The translations under genes and the position numbers were made by a program. The notes under the pieces are model-generated. The model was not told the origin of the DNA. It searched no databases and was given only the letters and a program-made list of their open reading frames with translations. A stretch of DNA of 57,527 nucleotides from positions 1 through 57,527 of the IMG/VR virus record IMGVR_UViG_3300025929_000019; one strand, written 5' to 3'. This DNA comes from a virus. Each line of letters begins with the position of its first letter. Within the stretch, counting starts at the first letter, position 1. Below, piece by piece: positions 7,650-13,648 of the stretch.

Positions 7650-8594
7650 TCAACTCCTCTTGGATGGCGCGCGCAGTACGCGGAACTCGCTGACTCGGGT
7701 GAAGGCTTTGGCGATCTCGGGATGCGCCCGACGCAGCTCGTCGGCGGCGATATGGCTCGTCGACTGCGCCTTGTAGGTGAACAGCGGCGCGCCGCCATAG
7801 ACGGCCGTCGTGCGGTCCTGCATGAACTCGCCGAGCTCGAATTGCAGCGCCTTGATCCCCTCGTCGGCCACCTTGCGGCGCTCGCGCAGCTCGCACAGCG
7901 ACGCGTAGAGGGCGGCGACCTTCGGCGTGGCCTCGATCGTGCGGCCGGTGTCACGCGGCCACAGCTTCAACAGGTCCTCGGGTGTGCGCGGCGGCGGCGG
8001 GATGCGCGGGCGCACGTGCTCGGTCCAGAATTGGATTGCGGCGTCGCGCAGCCAGGCGATCACGTCATCGTCGCGGCGCACGTGGTAGAGCGTCAGGTCG
8101 TCGGCACCGAAGACGACGCCGTACTGGCACAGATCGCGGCCGGTGGTCATCATTCCCCACTGCGACTGCGCGGCGTTGTACATCGGGACTTCGTCGGTTT
8201 CCGGCTCGCCCCAGCCTTGCGCGGCGAACGGGTTGACCGACTTGATCTCACCGTTCGTTACCGGTGAATCGCGCAGCGTCCACTCGAAATCGATCTCGGA
8301 AGCGAGGAACGGAAACTCCGGGTCGACGTAGCGCGCGTTGCGGGCGACGACGTAGATGCCGTGCTCCTCGCGCAGCATATCGACGACGATCGGCTCCCAC
8401 AGCTTGCCGCGGCGCAGGCGCGCCTCGCGCTTCGGGTCAGGCTTATCGGGCGGCGCTTCGCCGACCTTCTGCAGGTATACGTCCAGCGGCGTGCGGAACG
8501 GATTGACGCCGACGATCGCGGAAATATCGCCGCCGCCGATGTATGTGCGCCGGTCGATCGTGCCGACGTCGGCAAGCGTGGCGGGGGCGTTCAT
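7650..8594 (-). CDS. YqaJ-type viral exonuclease
   Basis: 314 residues from the ATG at 8594. The YqaJ/lambda-Exo (PD-(D/E)XK) layout is clear: IGGGDISAIVGVNPF near residue 20, LRRGKLWEPIV, SEIDFEWTL, and the catalytic GEIKSVNPF with Glu-Xaa-Lys. These enzymes resect double-stranded DNA 5'-3' to make single strands for annealing. A long in-frame N-terminal extension reaches back to 8804, but it belongs to the separate upstream peptide, so the start beside the GCATGA junction is preferred. Confidence 0.88.
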   Translation of the reverse strand: MNAPATLADVGTIDRRTYIGGGDISAIVGVNPFRTPLDVYLQKVGEAPPDKPDPKREARLRRGKLWEPIVVDMLREEHGIYVVARNARYVDPEFPFLASEIDFEWTLRDSPVTNGEIKSVNPFAAQGWGEPETDEVPMYNAAQSQWGMMTTGRDLCQYGVVFGADDLTLYHVRRDDDVIAWLRDAAIQFWTEHVRPRIPPPPRTPEDLLKLWPRDTGRTIEATPKVAALYASLCELRERRKVADEGIKALQFELGEFMQDRTTAVYGGAPLFTYKAQSTSHIAADELRRAHPEIAKAFTRVSEFRVLRAPSKRS

Positions 8595-8801
8595 GCTGCC
8601 GCCGCCTTGACCGCCGCGACCTTCGGCGCCTTCGCCTTGCGGGCGCGACGCTTCGTGGCCTTGATGACCGCGATGTTGAATGTGACGCTCACCACGTCGA
8701 TTGTCGTATTGGCTGCGATCCACCATTCGCGACGCGTACTCGGTCATCGCGGCGCGCACCTGCGACTCGGACAGCGTAAACGTGATCTGCTGCTTGGCCA
8801 T
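8591..8801 (-). pseudogene. Small early gene with an apparent +1 frameshift
   Basis: AAGGAGG lies 5 bases before the ATG at 8801 (a tandem ATG sits at 8804). Reading starts MAKQQITFTLSESQ and reaches ...RMVD, but then runs open into the exonuclease. One frame over, starting near 8724, the sequence reads sensibly to a TGA that overlaps the exonuclease ATG (TTIDVVSVTFNIAV, then a Lys/Arg/Ala-rich tail). Dropping one base joins the halves into a roughly 70-residue protein with the standard ATGA coupling. This is either a sequence error or a real lesion. Function unknown. Confidence 0.55.
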
Positions 8802-8811
8802 CATTCCCTCC

Positions 8812-9096
8812 TTATGCGAACCAGCCGAAACAGAGGCCAAGGACAATGAACACCGCGGCGAGCGACATCACGATCGACACCACGCGTCCGCCGATGCGGT
8901 CGTTCCAGGCATCGACGGGCTGATCGGCAAGCCGCCGTAGCGGCCGCGCCACATACGGCACGTGCAGATCGGTGACGGACCCGGCGAAGGTTCGTGTCGG
9001 CGATGGACTGCGGCGCTTCACGCGATCGAAGAGTTCGGCGACGTTTGTGTTGTCCGAGTTGCGGTATTTGAAGTCTGGATCGAGGATCGATTTCAC
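8812..9096 (-). CDS. Small C-terminally anchored membrane protein
   Basis: 94 residues: a soluble basic N-terminal part and one strong transmembrane segment at about 72-93 (SIVMSLAAVFIVLGLCFG) ending two residues from the C-terminus. This tail-anchored form is unusual for early phage genes and suggests an inner-membrane target. The start overlaps the previous stop (ATGA). Confidence 0.65.
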   Translation of the reverse strand: MKSILDPDFKYRNSDNTNVAELFDRVKRRSPSPTRTFAGSVTDLHVPYVARPLRRLADQPVDAWNDRIGGRVVSIVMSLAAVFIVLGLCFGWFA

Positions 9097-9275
9097 GCCG
9101 CCTCTCCCCTGAATATCCGCAGCGCCTGATCGCAGCCCTCGGCCTCGCCCTTGACGAACGCGAGCGTCAGCAAGGTGTCGATCGAGCGCTGCTCCGTCTC
9201 GCGCGTGCCGAGAAACGCCTGCGCGCGCAGCAGCATGAAATCTTTGTCCGCGGTGAGTGGGGCGGGGAGTTTCAT
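9093..9275 (-). CDS. Small phage protein, unknown function
   Basis: 60 residues starting MKLPAPLTADKDFMLL. Helical, with a conserved-looking TREQRSIDTLLTL-type stretch (here TEQRSIDTLLTLAF). It shares one base with the upstream stop (TAATG). Confidence 0.6.
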   Translation of the reverse strand: MKLPAPLTADKDFMLLRAQAFLGTRETEQRSIDTLLTLAFVKGEAEGCDQALRIFRGEAA

Positions 9276-9640
9276 TACCGCGTTCTCACGTCCGCCACGT
9301 CCTGCGCGTACTGATCGATCGATGCGCCCAGCTTCGCGTTGAACACGCGCCAGCGCTCGGCATCGCTTGCGCCGACAAGCGCCTTGGCGAGCTGCGCCGC
9401 GAGGACGATGTCGATGAACTGCTCGTTGTCCCACTTCGGCGCGTCGGAAATCAGCTTCCATTCGCCGCGCGGCCAATAGTCGCCGCGGCCGAGCTGCGCG
9501 TCGGTGTACGCGTCCTTGTACGCGTCGTTCCACGCGGCATCTTCAGCGGTGTGCTCGGGAGCGAGCGATGGCGGCTCGTCGCGATAGCCGAGCGCGGACT
9601 TCGCGAGGTTGAGCATGAAGGCGTTATCTCTTGCGCTCAT
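9275..9640 (-). CDS. Small phage protein, unknown function
   Basis: 121 residues from the ATG at 9640, which overlaps the preceding stop as ATGA. Contains WNDAYKDAYTDAQLGRGDYW and WDNEQFIDIVLAAQLAKAL, suggesting a helical fold. No recognisable family. Confidence 0.6.
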   Translation of the reverse strand: MSARDNAFMLNLAKSALGYRDEPPSLAPEHTAEDAAWNDAYKDAYTDAQLGRGDYWPRGEWKLISDAPKWDNEQFIDIVLAAQLAKALVGASDAERWRVFNAKLGASIDQYAQDVADVRTR

Positions 9641-9825
9641 CGCCGCGCCTTCACGTTCTTGAAGCGCCGCTTGTTGCGACGATGCGCACGCTTCGCATCC
9701 TTCCGCCGGCGCGCCGCGCGCTGCTCGCGCGTTTCTCCGGGCCGACCTACGCGCCATTCGAACATCGGCGTTGGAAGCGAGAAGTGCGCATAGAGCGCTG
9801 CCAGCATCGACGCGCCGCGTCTCAT
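9637..9825 (-). CDS. Small very basic protein
   Basis: 62 residues; the last 35 are almost all Arg, Lys and Ala (TREQRAARRRKDAKRAHRR), suggesting nucleic-acid or ribosome binding. It is coupled on both sides by ATGA overlaps. Confidence 0.55.
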   Translation of the reverse strand: MRRGASMLAALYAHFSLPTPMFEWRVGRPGETREQRAARRRKDAKRAHRRNKRRFKNVKARR

Positions 9826-9947
9826 GCGTTCACCTTCGCCTGATGCGTCGCCACTGCGCGCTCGAACGACGCGACGGCTTGCGTTTTTGCGTACAGCGCG
9901 CCGACGGCGATGAGCACGACGATCGTGAGTACGGCGAGGGTTCTCAT
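9822..9947 (-). CDS. 41-residue single-span membrane peptide
   Basis: ATG at 9947 to TGA at 9822. Residues 4-20 form one hydrophobic helix (LAVLTIVVLIAVGALYA), followed by a short helical cytoplasmic or periplasmic tail. ATGA overlaps at both ends fit this operon exactly, which is the main reason to accept so short a gene. It could be a membrane-active early peptide; the function is not known. Confidence 0.6.
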   Translation of the reverse strand: MRTLAVLTIVVLIAVGALYAKTQAVASFERAVATHQAKVNA

Positions 9948-10448
9948 TTGACGTTCCCGAGTCCCGTGATTGCTGCCTTTGCCGCCGGCAGCGCGTCGTT
10001 GCTATCGACGATTTGTCGTTCGATGCGTCGCACGGACTTAGCGGAACCGAGCTCGGCGATGGCTGACAGCACGCTTACCTTCGCGTTGTGTTGCACTTGC
10101 TTTTCGCGGGGCAGCGTCCCGTAATCGACGCACGTCAGTCGCACGACGCCCGCGCTTCACTATTCGACGTGCGCGGCTTATGAACCTATCGCCGGAGTCC
10201 ACGACGCCGACGTTGTCGAGACGACGCAGCCCGCTGCTCGGCACCGTCTCAAAAGCAATCTGCATGTCCCTTTCGAGCGCGCGCCGAGCGGCGAGCGTCG
10301 CCGGATATGCGGCGCCTTCTGGATCGGCCGCGCGCCCGAGTTCGCGTGACATGTCGTCCCACGAAACGAGGTCGCCTACCTTCGCTTGCGACAGCATCCG
10401 CACGAGGGCGAGCGTGTCGCTTGAGGCGCGGAAGAGAGGTTGCTTCAT
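9944..10448 (-). pseudogene. Conserved phage early protein, split by an apparent +1 frameshift
   Basis: The N-terminal part from the ATG at 10448 (MKQPLFRASSDTLALVRML... GDRFISRARRIVKRG) and the C-terminal part (VRLTCVDYGTLPREKQVQHN ...) lie in different frames. They meet near 10150, where one extra base would have to be removed. I recall an unbroken phage family with this order, ending in a CVDYGRLP-type motif, so the split is probably a lesion or an assembly indel. If the shift is real, two peptides result. Function unknown. Confidence 0.65.
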
Positions 10449-10657
10449 CGGACTACCGTTGCGATGCGTTGCGGCGAGGAACGCTGCCAAGTGGAGCGCT
10501 GCGGTGCGCGGCGGAGCGGCGCGCAGATCTGTAAGAAACGTTGCGATGCGTAGCAGGACGACGTGACGAGCAGCGTTGCGATGCGCGGCGGAGCGCTGAG
10601 GAGTGAAGCGTTGTGGCGCGACGAGTTGCGTGGCGGCGCGGTGCGGAGCGCTGTCAT
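10445..10657 (-). repeat. GCNNC pentanucleotide array (about 40 five-base units)
   Basis: On the minus strand this stretch divides into 5-base units. Of 40 full units, 25 are exactly GCNNC and 8 more keep NCNNC, with the inner two bases varying freely. A 12-base interruption (TTACAGATCTGC, 10520-10531) splits it into blocks of 24 and 14 units. It starts 8 bases after the stop of the Cas7/RAMP-like gene. An ATG at 10657 opens a 70-codon frame that ends ATGA at 10445 and reads as pentapeptides such as APPRN, APPRI and SPQRI, but no Shine-Dalgarno is visible. The conserved bases fall on all codon positions, so the constraint appears to be on the nucleic acid. Confidence 0.85.
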
Positions 10658-10665
10658 GTCAGAGT

Positions 10666-11223
10666 TCAAATCCACGCCAATTCCTTGACCTTGAATCGGC
10701 CGTAATAGCCGTTGTTGCGCGGACGGAAGCGGCCGATACCAATGAATGCGCCGGCCTGTTCGAGCGTTTCCTTGAAAACCTCTTCGGTGATTGTTTCGTC
10801 GAGCACCTTGAACTCGACGTCTCCGGACCATTGGCGGATCAGCGGATAGCACTTGTCGACGCGCTTGCCGCCGCCGCGCTTCCCGTCGGACGGCAGGAAA
10901 AGCCATTCGCCTTCGACGTCGACAGCCAGCAGCGGCAGCACTAGCGGTTCGATGCACAGCACGCCGGCTTCAAAGTGCTTCGTGTACGTCGATTTCCCTT
11001 TGCCGGGTATCTGCACGCCGAGAAATTTCGCGGCCTCCGATAGGCAGTTCTTGAAAGCCATCGGTGGAATGAACACGTATCCGTCGTCCGTCTTGTGCAC
11101 ACGCTCCATCCACGTCCGCGCTTCGTGATCGCGCGCGGTTTCCTTCTTGTCGCGCGGCACGTCGTGGTGACGCGACTGCGAGTACGGCGAGACGCTTTCG
11201 AGCGTGGCAATAGCGGTTTTCAT
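10666..11223 (-). CDS. Possible Cas7/RAMP-like phage protein
   Basis: 185 residues; ATG at 11223 with AAGGAACGGG just upstream. It is the first gene of the leftward operon. I recall it as a conserved phage protein of unknown function. Two features recall the RAMP (Cas7-type) fold: the VFIPPMAFKNCLSEAAKFL helix entry at 50-68, resembling the 'iPgssLkGalR' element, and the glycine-rich AGAFIGIGRFRPRNNGYYG at 157-175, resembling the RAMP G-loop. A basic Gly-rich loop (KRGGGKR) lies at 115-121. It is directly followed by the pentanucleotide array. The fold assignment is inference from motif shape. Confidence 0.55.
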   Translation of the reverse strand: MKTAIATLESVSPYSQSRHHDVPRDKKETARDHEARTWMERVHKTDDGYVFIPPMAFKNCLSEAAKFLGVQIPGKGKSTYTKHFEAGVLCIEPLVLPLLAVDVEGEWLFLPSDGKRGGGKRVDKCYPLIRQWSGDVEFKVLDETITEEVFKETLEQAGAFIGIGRFRPRNNGYYGRFKVKELAWI

Positions 11224-11376
11224 CCCGTTCCTTTCGTTGTCCCGCCTTGATCGCGGGGAGTGCTGCCGGCTGCGTCCTACCGAGGTTTCACGCTGCCGCG
11301 CCTTAGCTTTTGTTCGGTCCGAAGACCAGTGGCGCGGGGCCGGTTGCTGCCGCGTCCGTTGGGAGCGCGTAGGAGG

Positions 11377-11405
11377 ACGATAAGCCACTGGCGGCTTGTT
11401 GTCAA
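11377..11405 (-). promoter_or_regulatory. Leftward early promoter PL
   Basis: On the minus strand TTGACA (11400-11405) is followed after 17 bases by TATCGT (11377-11382). The same -35, spacer length and -10 occur in the rightward promoter at 12518-12546. Start of transcription would be near 11370, giving a leader of about 150 bases before the first gene at 11223. Both operators of the left pair overlap it. Confidence 0.75.
11382..11397. promoter_or_regulatory. Operator OL1 (repressor site)
   Basis: Palindrome AAGCC-N6-GGCTT lying in the spacer and reaching the -10 of the leftward promoter. One of four matching sites near the repressor gene. Confidence 0.8.
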
Positions 11406-11419
11406 GCCGTAAATGGCTT
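11404..11419. promoter_or_regulatory. Operator OL2 (repressor site)
   Basis: Palindrome AAGCC-N6-GGCTT abutting the -35 of the leftward promoter. Its start is 22 bases from that of OL1, about two helical turns, the same spacing as the right-hand pair. Confidence 0.8.
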
Positions 11420-11477
11420 ATCGGTGGCGATCTTACGGAAGCGGCCGCAGTGGCGGCGCGGCGCTACTTAAACGGAA

Positions 11478-11921
11478 TCACGGATGCAGGCGAACGCTTA
11501 CATCGGTTAGCGTTTCAATGGCGTCGGCGTGGGAAAGCCCCTTCTTCCGTAGCACGACGTATAGAGCGAGGGGGCCTGCGAATGTCTCGCTCGACAGTCT
11601 TACAATGGCGATTCGGTTCATGCCCTCCAGAATTTCCAGCAAGGGCTCGTCGACTCCAGATTCACGCATGCTCGTTTGCGCGACGACGGCCATGTCCGCC
11701 AGCCTCATGGGCGGCTCTCCGTAAGCGCTTGAAAGCTGCTCGAGCAAGCTGTTGATGCGGGCTACCTTCATCGCGTCGGTCGAAACGCCGTCGAGCTTGG
11801 CGATCGCGATGAATGCGACGGTCTCCGGTGGGGAACGCTCCTCGCGGCGCGCAGGTGAGACCAAGACTGTCGCGACGACTCCAACAATGCACAGCGCAGT
11901 GATGATGAGGCCAGCGCGCAC
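11478..11921 (-). CDS. Signal-anchored protein co-transcribed with the repressor
   Basis: 147 residues. An N-terminal hydrophobic segment (5-22, LIITALCIVGVVATVLVS) is followed by a Pro/Glu linker and a helical domain that would lie in the periplasm. It starts 4 bases after the repressor stop on the same strand, the position of rexAB in lambda, so it should be expressed in the lysogen. That makes it a candidate for superinfection exclusion or host-surface change. No known family recognised. Confidence 0.65.
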   Translation of the reverse strand: MRAGLIITALCIVGVVATVLVSPARREERSPPETVAFIAIAKLDGVSTDAMKVARINSLLEQLSSAYGEPPMRLADMAVVAQTSMRESGVDEPLLEILEGMNRIAIVRLSSETFAGPLALYVVLRKKGLSHADAIETLTDVSVRLHP

Positions 11922-11925
11922 CGGT

Positions 11926-12480
11926 TCAGTTCGTTTCTTTGCCGGGCTTCCGCTTTACTTGGGATGCCTTCGCGGCCGCCGCCGCTTCCTCATGTTGCTT
12001 GTCGGCTGCCGAAAGGTGCCCGAGTCGTTCATCCGGCACTTCGTCGGCATGCTGCAGCGCTTTCGAGTAGAGCTCCCGCTTGAACTTCATCCGGTCGCGC
12101 TCGTCGAGCTTCATCCACATCTTGGCAAGTTCGACCTGCTCGGGCAGCAATTGCACCATTTCAACGTCCTCCAGTTCGATATCTACATCGATCGCGCCTA
12201 CTGCTTGCGCAGGGTTTGGCTCTGATTCGTTTCGTGCCCCTTCCGGCTTTGGGGGCTCAAGCGCCGGTTTGAGTAGTTGCCAAGCTTCGACCCGGTATGC
12301 GCGCGCAATGGCGTCAAGGTTCTTAACGGTAGTATTTCCATTCCCGCGCCTAGCTCTACTGACGGTCCCTTCCCCGACACCGGCCTTCTTCGCCAGTTTC
12401 ACTTGAGGGCGAAGTGCAGGTACGGCCTCCTTGAGCGCGCGGAGGTTCTCCGCCATCACGGCGACCGCTGGCTTCCCCAT
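11926..12480 (-). CDS. Prophage repressor (CI-like, XRE-type HTH)
   Basis: 184 residues from the ATG at 12480 (an alternative ATG is at 12456). A lambda-repressor-type helix-turn-helix lies at about 9-60 (VGEGTVSRARRGNGNTTVKN is the recognition region). The remainder is acidic then Ala/Lys-rich helix and lacks the Ser-Lys peptidase of LexA/CI repressors. It lies between the two operator pairs and is transcribed away from the right pair, so it very probably binds AAGCC-N6-GGCTT and maintains lysogeny. With no cleavage domain, induction must use another route. Confidence 0.85.
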   Translation of the reverse strand: MGKPAVAVMAENLRALKEAVPALRPQVKLAKKAGVGEGTVSRARRGNGNTTVKNLDAIARAYRVEAWQLLKPALEPPKPEGARNESEPNPAQAVGAIDVDIELEDVEMVQLLPEQVELAKMWMKLDERDRMKFKRELYSKALQHADEVPDERLGHLSAADKQHEEAAAAAKASQVKRKPGKETN

Positions 12481-12498
12481 GTCGACAAAGTAGCCCGA

Positions 12499-12527
12499 AT
12501 AGCAAGCCTTTAGCGGCTTGACAGCAA
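12499..12527 (-). promoter_or_regulatory. Candidate repressor-maintenance promoter (PRM-like)
   Basis: On the minus strand TTGCTG (12522-12527), 17 bases, then TGCTAT (12499-12504) gives a weak promoter with a start near 12492, 12 bases before the repressor ATG. It overlaps operator OR3-like sequence and the rightward promoter -35, as expected of a PRM that competes with PR. Confidence 0.4.
12504..12519. promoter_or_regulatory. Operator OR-a (repressor site)
   Basis: Palindrome AAGCC-N6-GGCTT whose last two bases are the first two of the rightward promoter -35. Confidence 0.8.
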
Positions 12528-12546
12528 GCCACGTATGGCTTATCGT
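12518..12546 (+). promoter_or_regulatory. Rightward early promoter PR
   Basis: TTGACA (12518-12523), 17 bases, TATCGT (12541-12546). Same elements and operator placement as the leftward promoter. The predicted start, 12553-12554, coincides with the ATG of the Cro-like gene, so that message would be leaderless or nearly so. Confidence 0.75.
12526..12541. promoter_or_regulatory. Operator OR-b (repressor site)
   Basis: Palindrome AAGCC-N6-GGCTT filling most of the rightward promoter spacer and touching its -10. It starts 22 bases after the first site of the pair. Confidence 0.8.
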
Positions 12547-12553
12547 CGAGACC

Positions 12554-12784
12554 ATGCATAGCTCGATTCTCGATGAGGTGGTGACCGGATTGGATGCGCA
12601 TAGAGGAATTTGGCCTCGAATCGCCGCCGAGACGGACGTTCCCTACTCGACGCTGCAAAAGATTGCGCAGGGACAGAGGAAAAATCCGCGTGTTCAAACG
12701 GTAATCGCGCTTCGCGATTGGCTAAAGCAGAACCTGCCGCCACAACAAGCCGCCGGCGGCGTGCGCGACGGGCAGATGCGATGA
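12554..12784 (+). CDS. Cro-like HTH regulator
   Basis: 76 residues. A compact helix-turn-helix spans about 20-60 (RIAAETDVPYSTLQKIAQGQ). It is the first gene of the rightward transcript, divergent from the repressor, which is the cro position. The ATG at 12554 falls at the predicted transcription start; no Shine-Dalgarno is visible. Confidence 0.8.
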   Translation: MHSSILDEVVTGLDAHRGIWPRIAAETDVPYSTLQKIAQGQRKNPRVQTVIALRDWLKQNLPPQQAAGGVRDGQMR

Positions 12785-13014
12785 GCGCCGAACATATTTC
12801 GCCGGAGCCAACGAACAGCGCGCAACGGCCGGAATGCCTGACGATCAAGTTCGCCAATGGCATGACGCTGCGCGCGTTCGGCGCAGTCGAGATCGACATG
12901 CCGCCGTTGCCCGACATCAGTGTTGGCATCAAGGCCGACAAAGGCGACGTGTTTTCGGCCGACAAGGTCCGCGAATTACTTGTGCCGGCGCTCGATGGGT
13001 GTCGCGAGCCATGA
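12781..13014 (+). CDS. Small early protein, unknown function
   Basis: 77 residues, start overlapping the Cro-like stop (ATGA). A beta-rich segment (CLTIKFANGMTLRAFGAVEI) precedes a short helix. No family recognised. Confidence 0.6.
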   Translation: MSAEHISPEPTNSAQRPECLTIKFANGMTLRAFGAVEIDMPPLPDISVGIKADKGDVFSADKVRELLVPALDGCREP

Positions 13015-13223
13015 TCGATCTAGGCGCCGGCGTCTTCATGTTCCCGAGCGACGGCTACCTGACGGCCTTGCGCGAACGCCTGCTCTCCGTTGCGCCGGTC
13101 AATTGGGTTTCGTCGGCGGACGGGCTGACATTGACAGCGCAGCTTGCAGGCGTTCGGCGAGTGAGCGCGCCTCGGCGAGCGAAAACGAAAAGCCGATCCA
13201 CCCGTAGGCGTCGTCGCACATGA
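13011..13223 (+). CDS. Small early protein with an Arg-rich tail
   Basis: 70 residues, coupled to the previous gene (ATGA). Residues 1-45 look like a normal small domain (MIDLGAGVFMFPSDGYLTAL). The last 25 are nearly all Arg, Lys, Thr and Ser, coming from sequence antisense to the convergent gene at 13099-13476. The original C-terminus may have been replaced by recombination here. Confidence 0.5.
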   Translation: MIDLGAGVFMFPSDGYLTALRERLLSVAPVNWVSSADGLTLTAQLAGVRRVSAPRRAKTKSRSTRRRRRT

Positions 13224-13476
13224 GCACGTGCACCGCTTCGGCGTTGGGATCGGTCAGCACCGCGTTCGGTGCGTCCTTGACGACGCGCCCGGGCATCCGC
13301 GTTGGCGGATTGGCGCGAAAGCGCGGCTCCATCAGCGCGCGCACGTCGGCGAGCAGATCGATGAAGCCGGACAGCGTCTTCGCATCGACTTCAACGCGTG
13401 GCGGCAGCTCGAACTTGACGTCGGTCTTGGCGTCGTTCAGGCGAAATTTCAGGTTCAACGGGGCAGCATCAGGCAT
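13099..13476 (-). CDS. Phage protein of unknown function, counter-oriented
   Basis: 125 residues; AGGAG lies 7 bases before the ATG at 13476. An N-terminal beta part (LNLKFRLNDAKTDVKFELPP) is followed by helices. It is the only leftward gene within the rightward early block. Its 3' end overlaps the previous rightward gene by 125 bases, so the two transcripts would converge. Confidence 0.65.
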   Translation of the reverse strand: MPDAAPLNLKFRLNDAKTDVKFELPPRVEVDAKTLSGFIDLLADVRALMEPRFRANPPTRMPGRVVKDAPNAVLTDPNAEAVHVLMCDDAYGWIGFSFSLAEARSLAERLQAALSMSARPPTKPN

Positions 13477-13614
13477 CGGTAACTCCTGTTCGGGTGGGAA
13501 GGGCAGCGTGGTGCCGTCAATCCTACTCGGGCAGGGGCGACCGTACCGGGTGCGCCAGGTGAGCGTAAGCGGGTTGCGCATGCCGGCCATTGTTCGCGCG
13601 AGACGGCGGACATT

Positions 13615-13636
13615 GGCGGAAAAATATGTTTCCGCC
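13615..13636. promoter_or_regulatory. Perfect inverted repeat in a divergent intergenic region
   Basis: GGCGGAAA-N6-TTTCCGCC, 8-bp perfect arms, lies 12 bases before the CII-like gene and upstream of the leftward gene at 13476. The symmetry and size fit a dimer-binding operator, perhaps for the CII-like protein. It does not match the AAGCC operators. Confidence 0.5.
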
Positions 13637-13648
13637 GCGGCATAGAGC

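Noticed and set aside
7650-8846. 398-residue exonuclease with an N-terminal extension
   Set aside because: The extension is composed of a separate peptide read partly in the wrong frame; the ATG at 8594 fits the family's N-terminus and the operon's overlaps.
8591-10160. Programmed +1 frameshifts at the two broken early genes
   Set aside because: Neither junction has a slippery sequence, rare codon or stop arrangement typical of +1 recoding. A base error or decay is simpler.
10445-10657. CRISPR array
   Set aside because: Units are only 5 bases with a 2-base variable part; there are no repeats of 20-40 bases with unique spacers, and no cas1/cas2 nearby.
10445-10657. Ordinary 70-residue protein gene
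   Set aside because: Despite ATG, in-frame stop and an ATGA junction, no Shine-Dalgarno is visible and the conserved bases follow a 5-base register across all codon positions. Kept as a repeat, with the frame mentioned.
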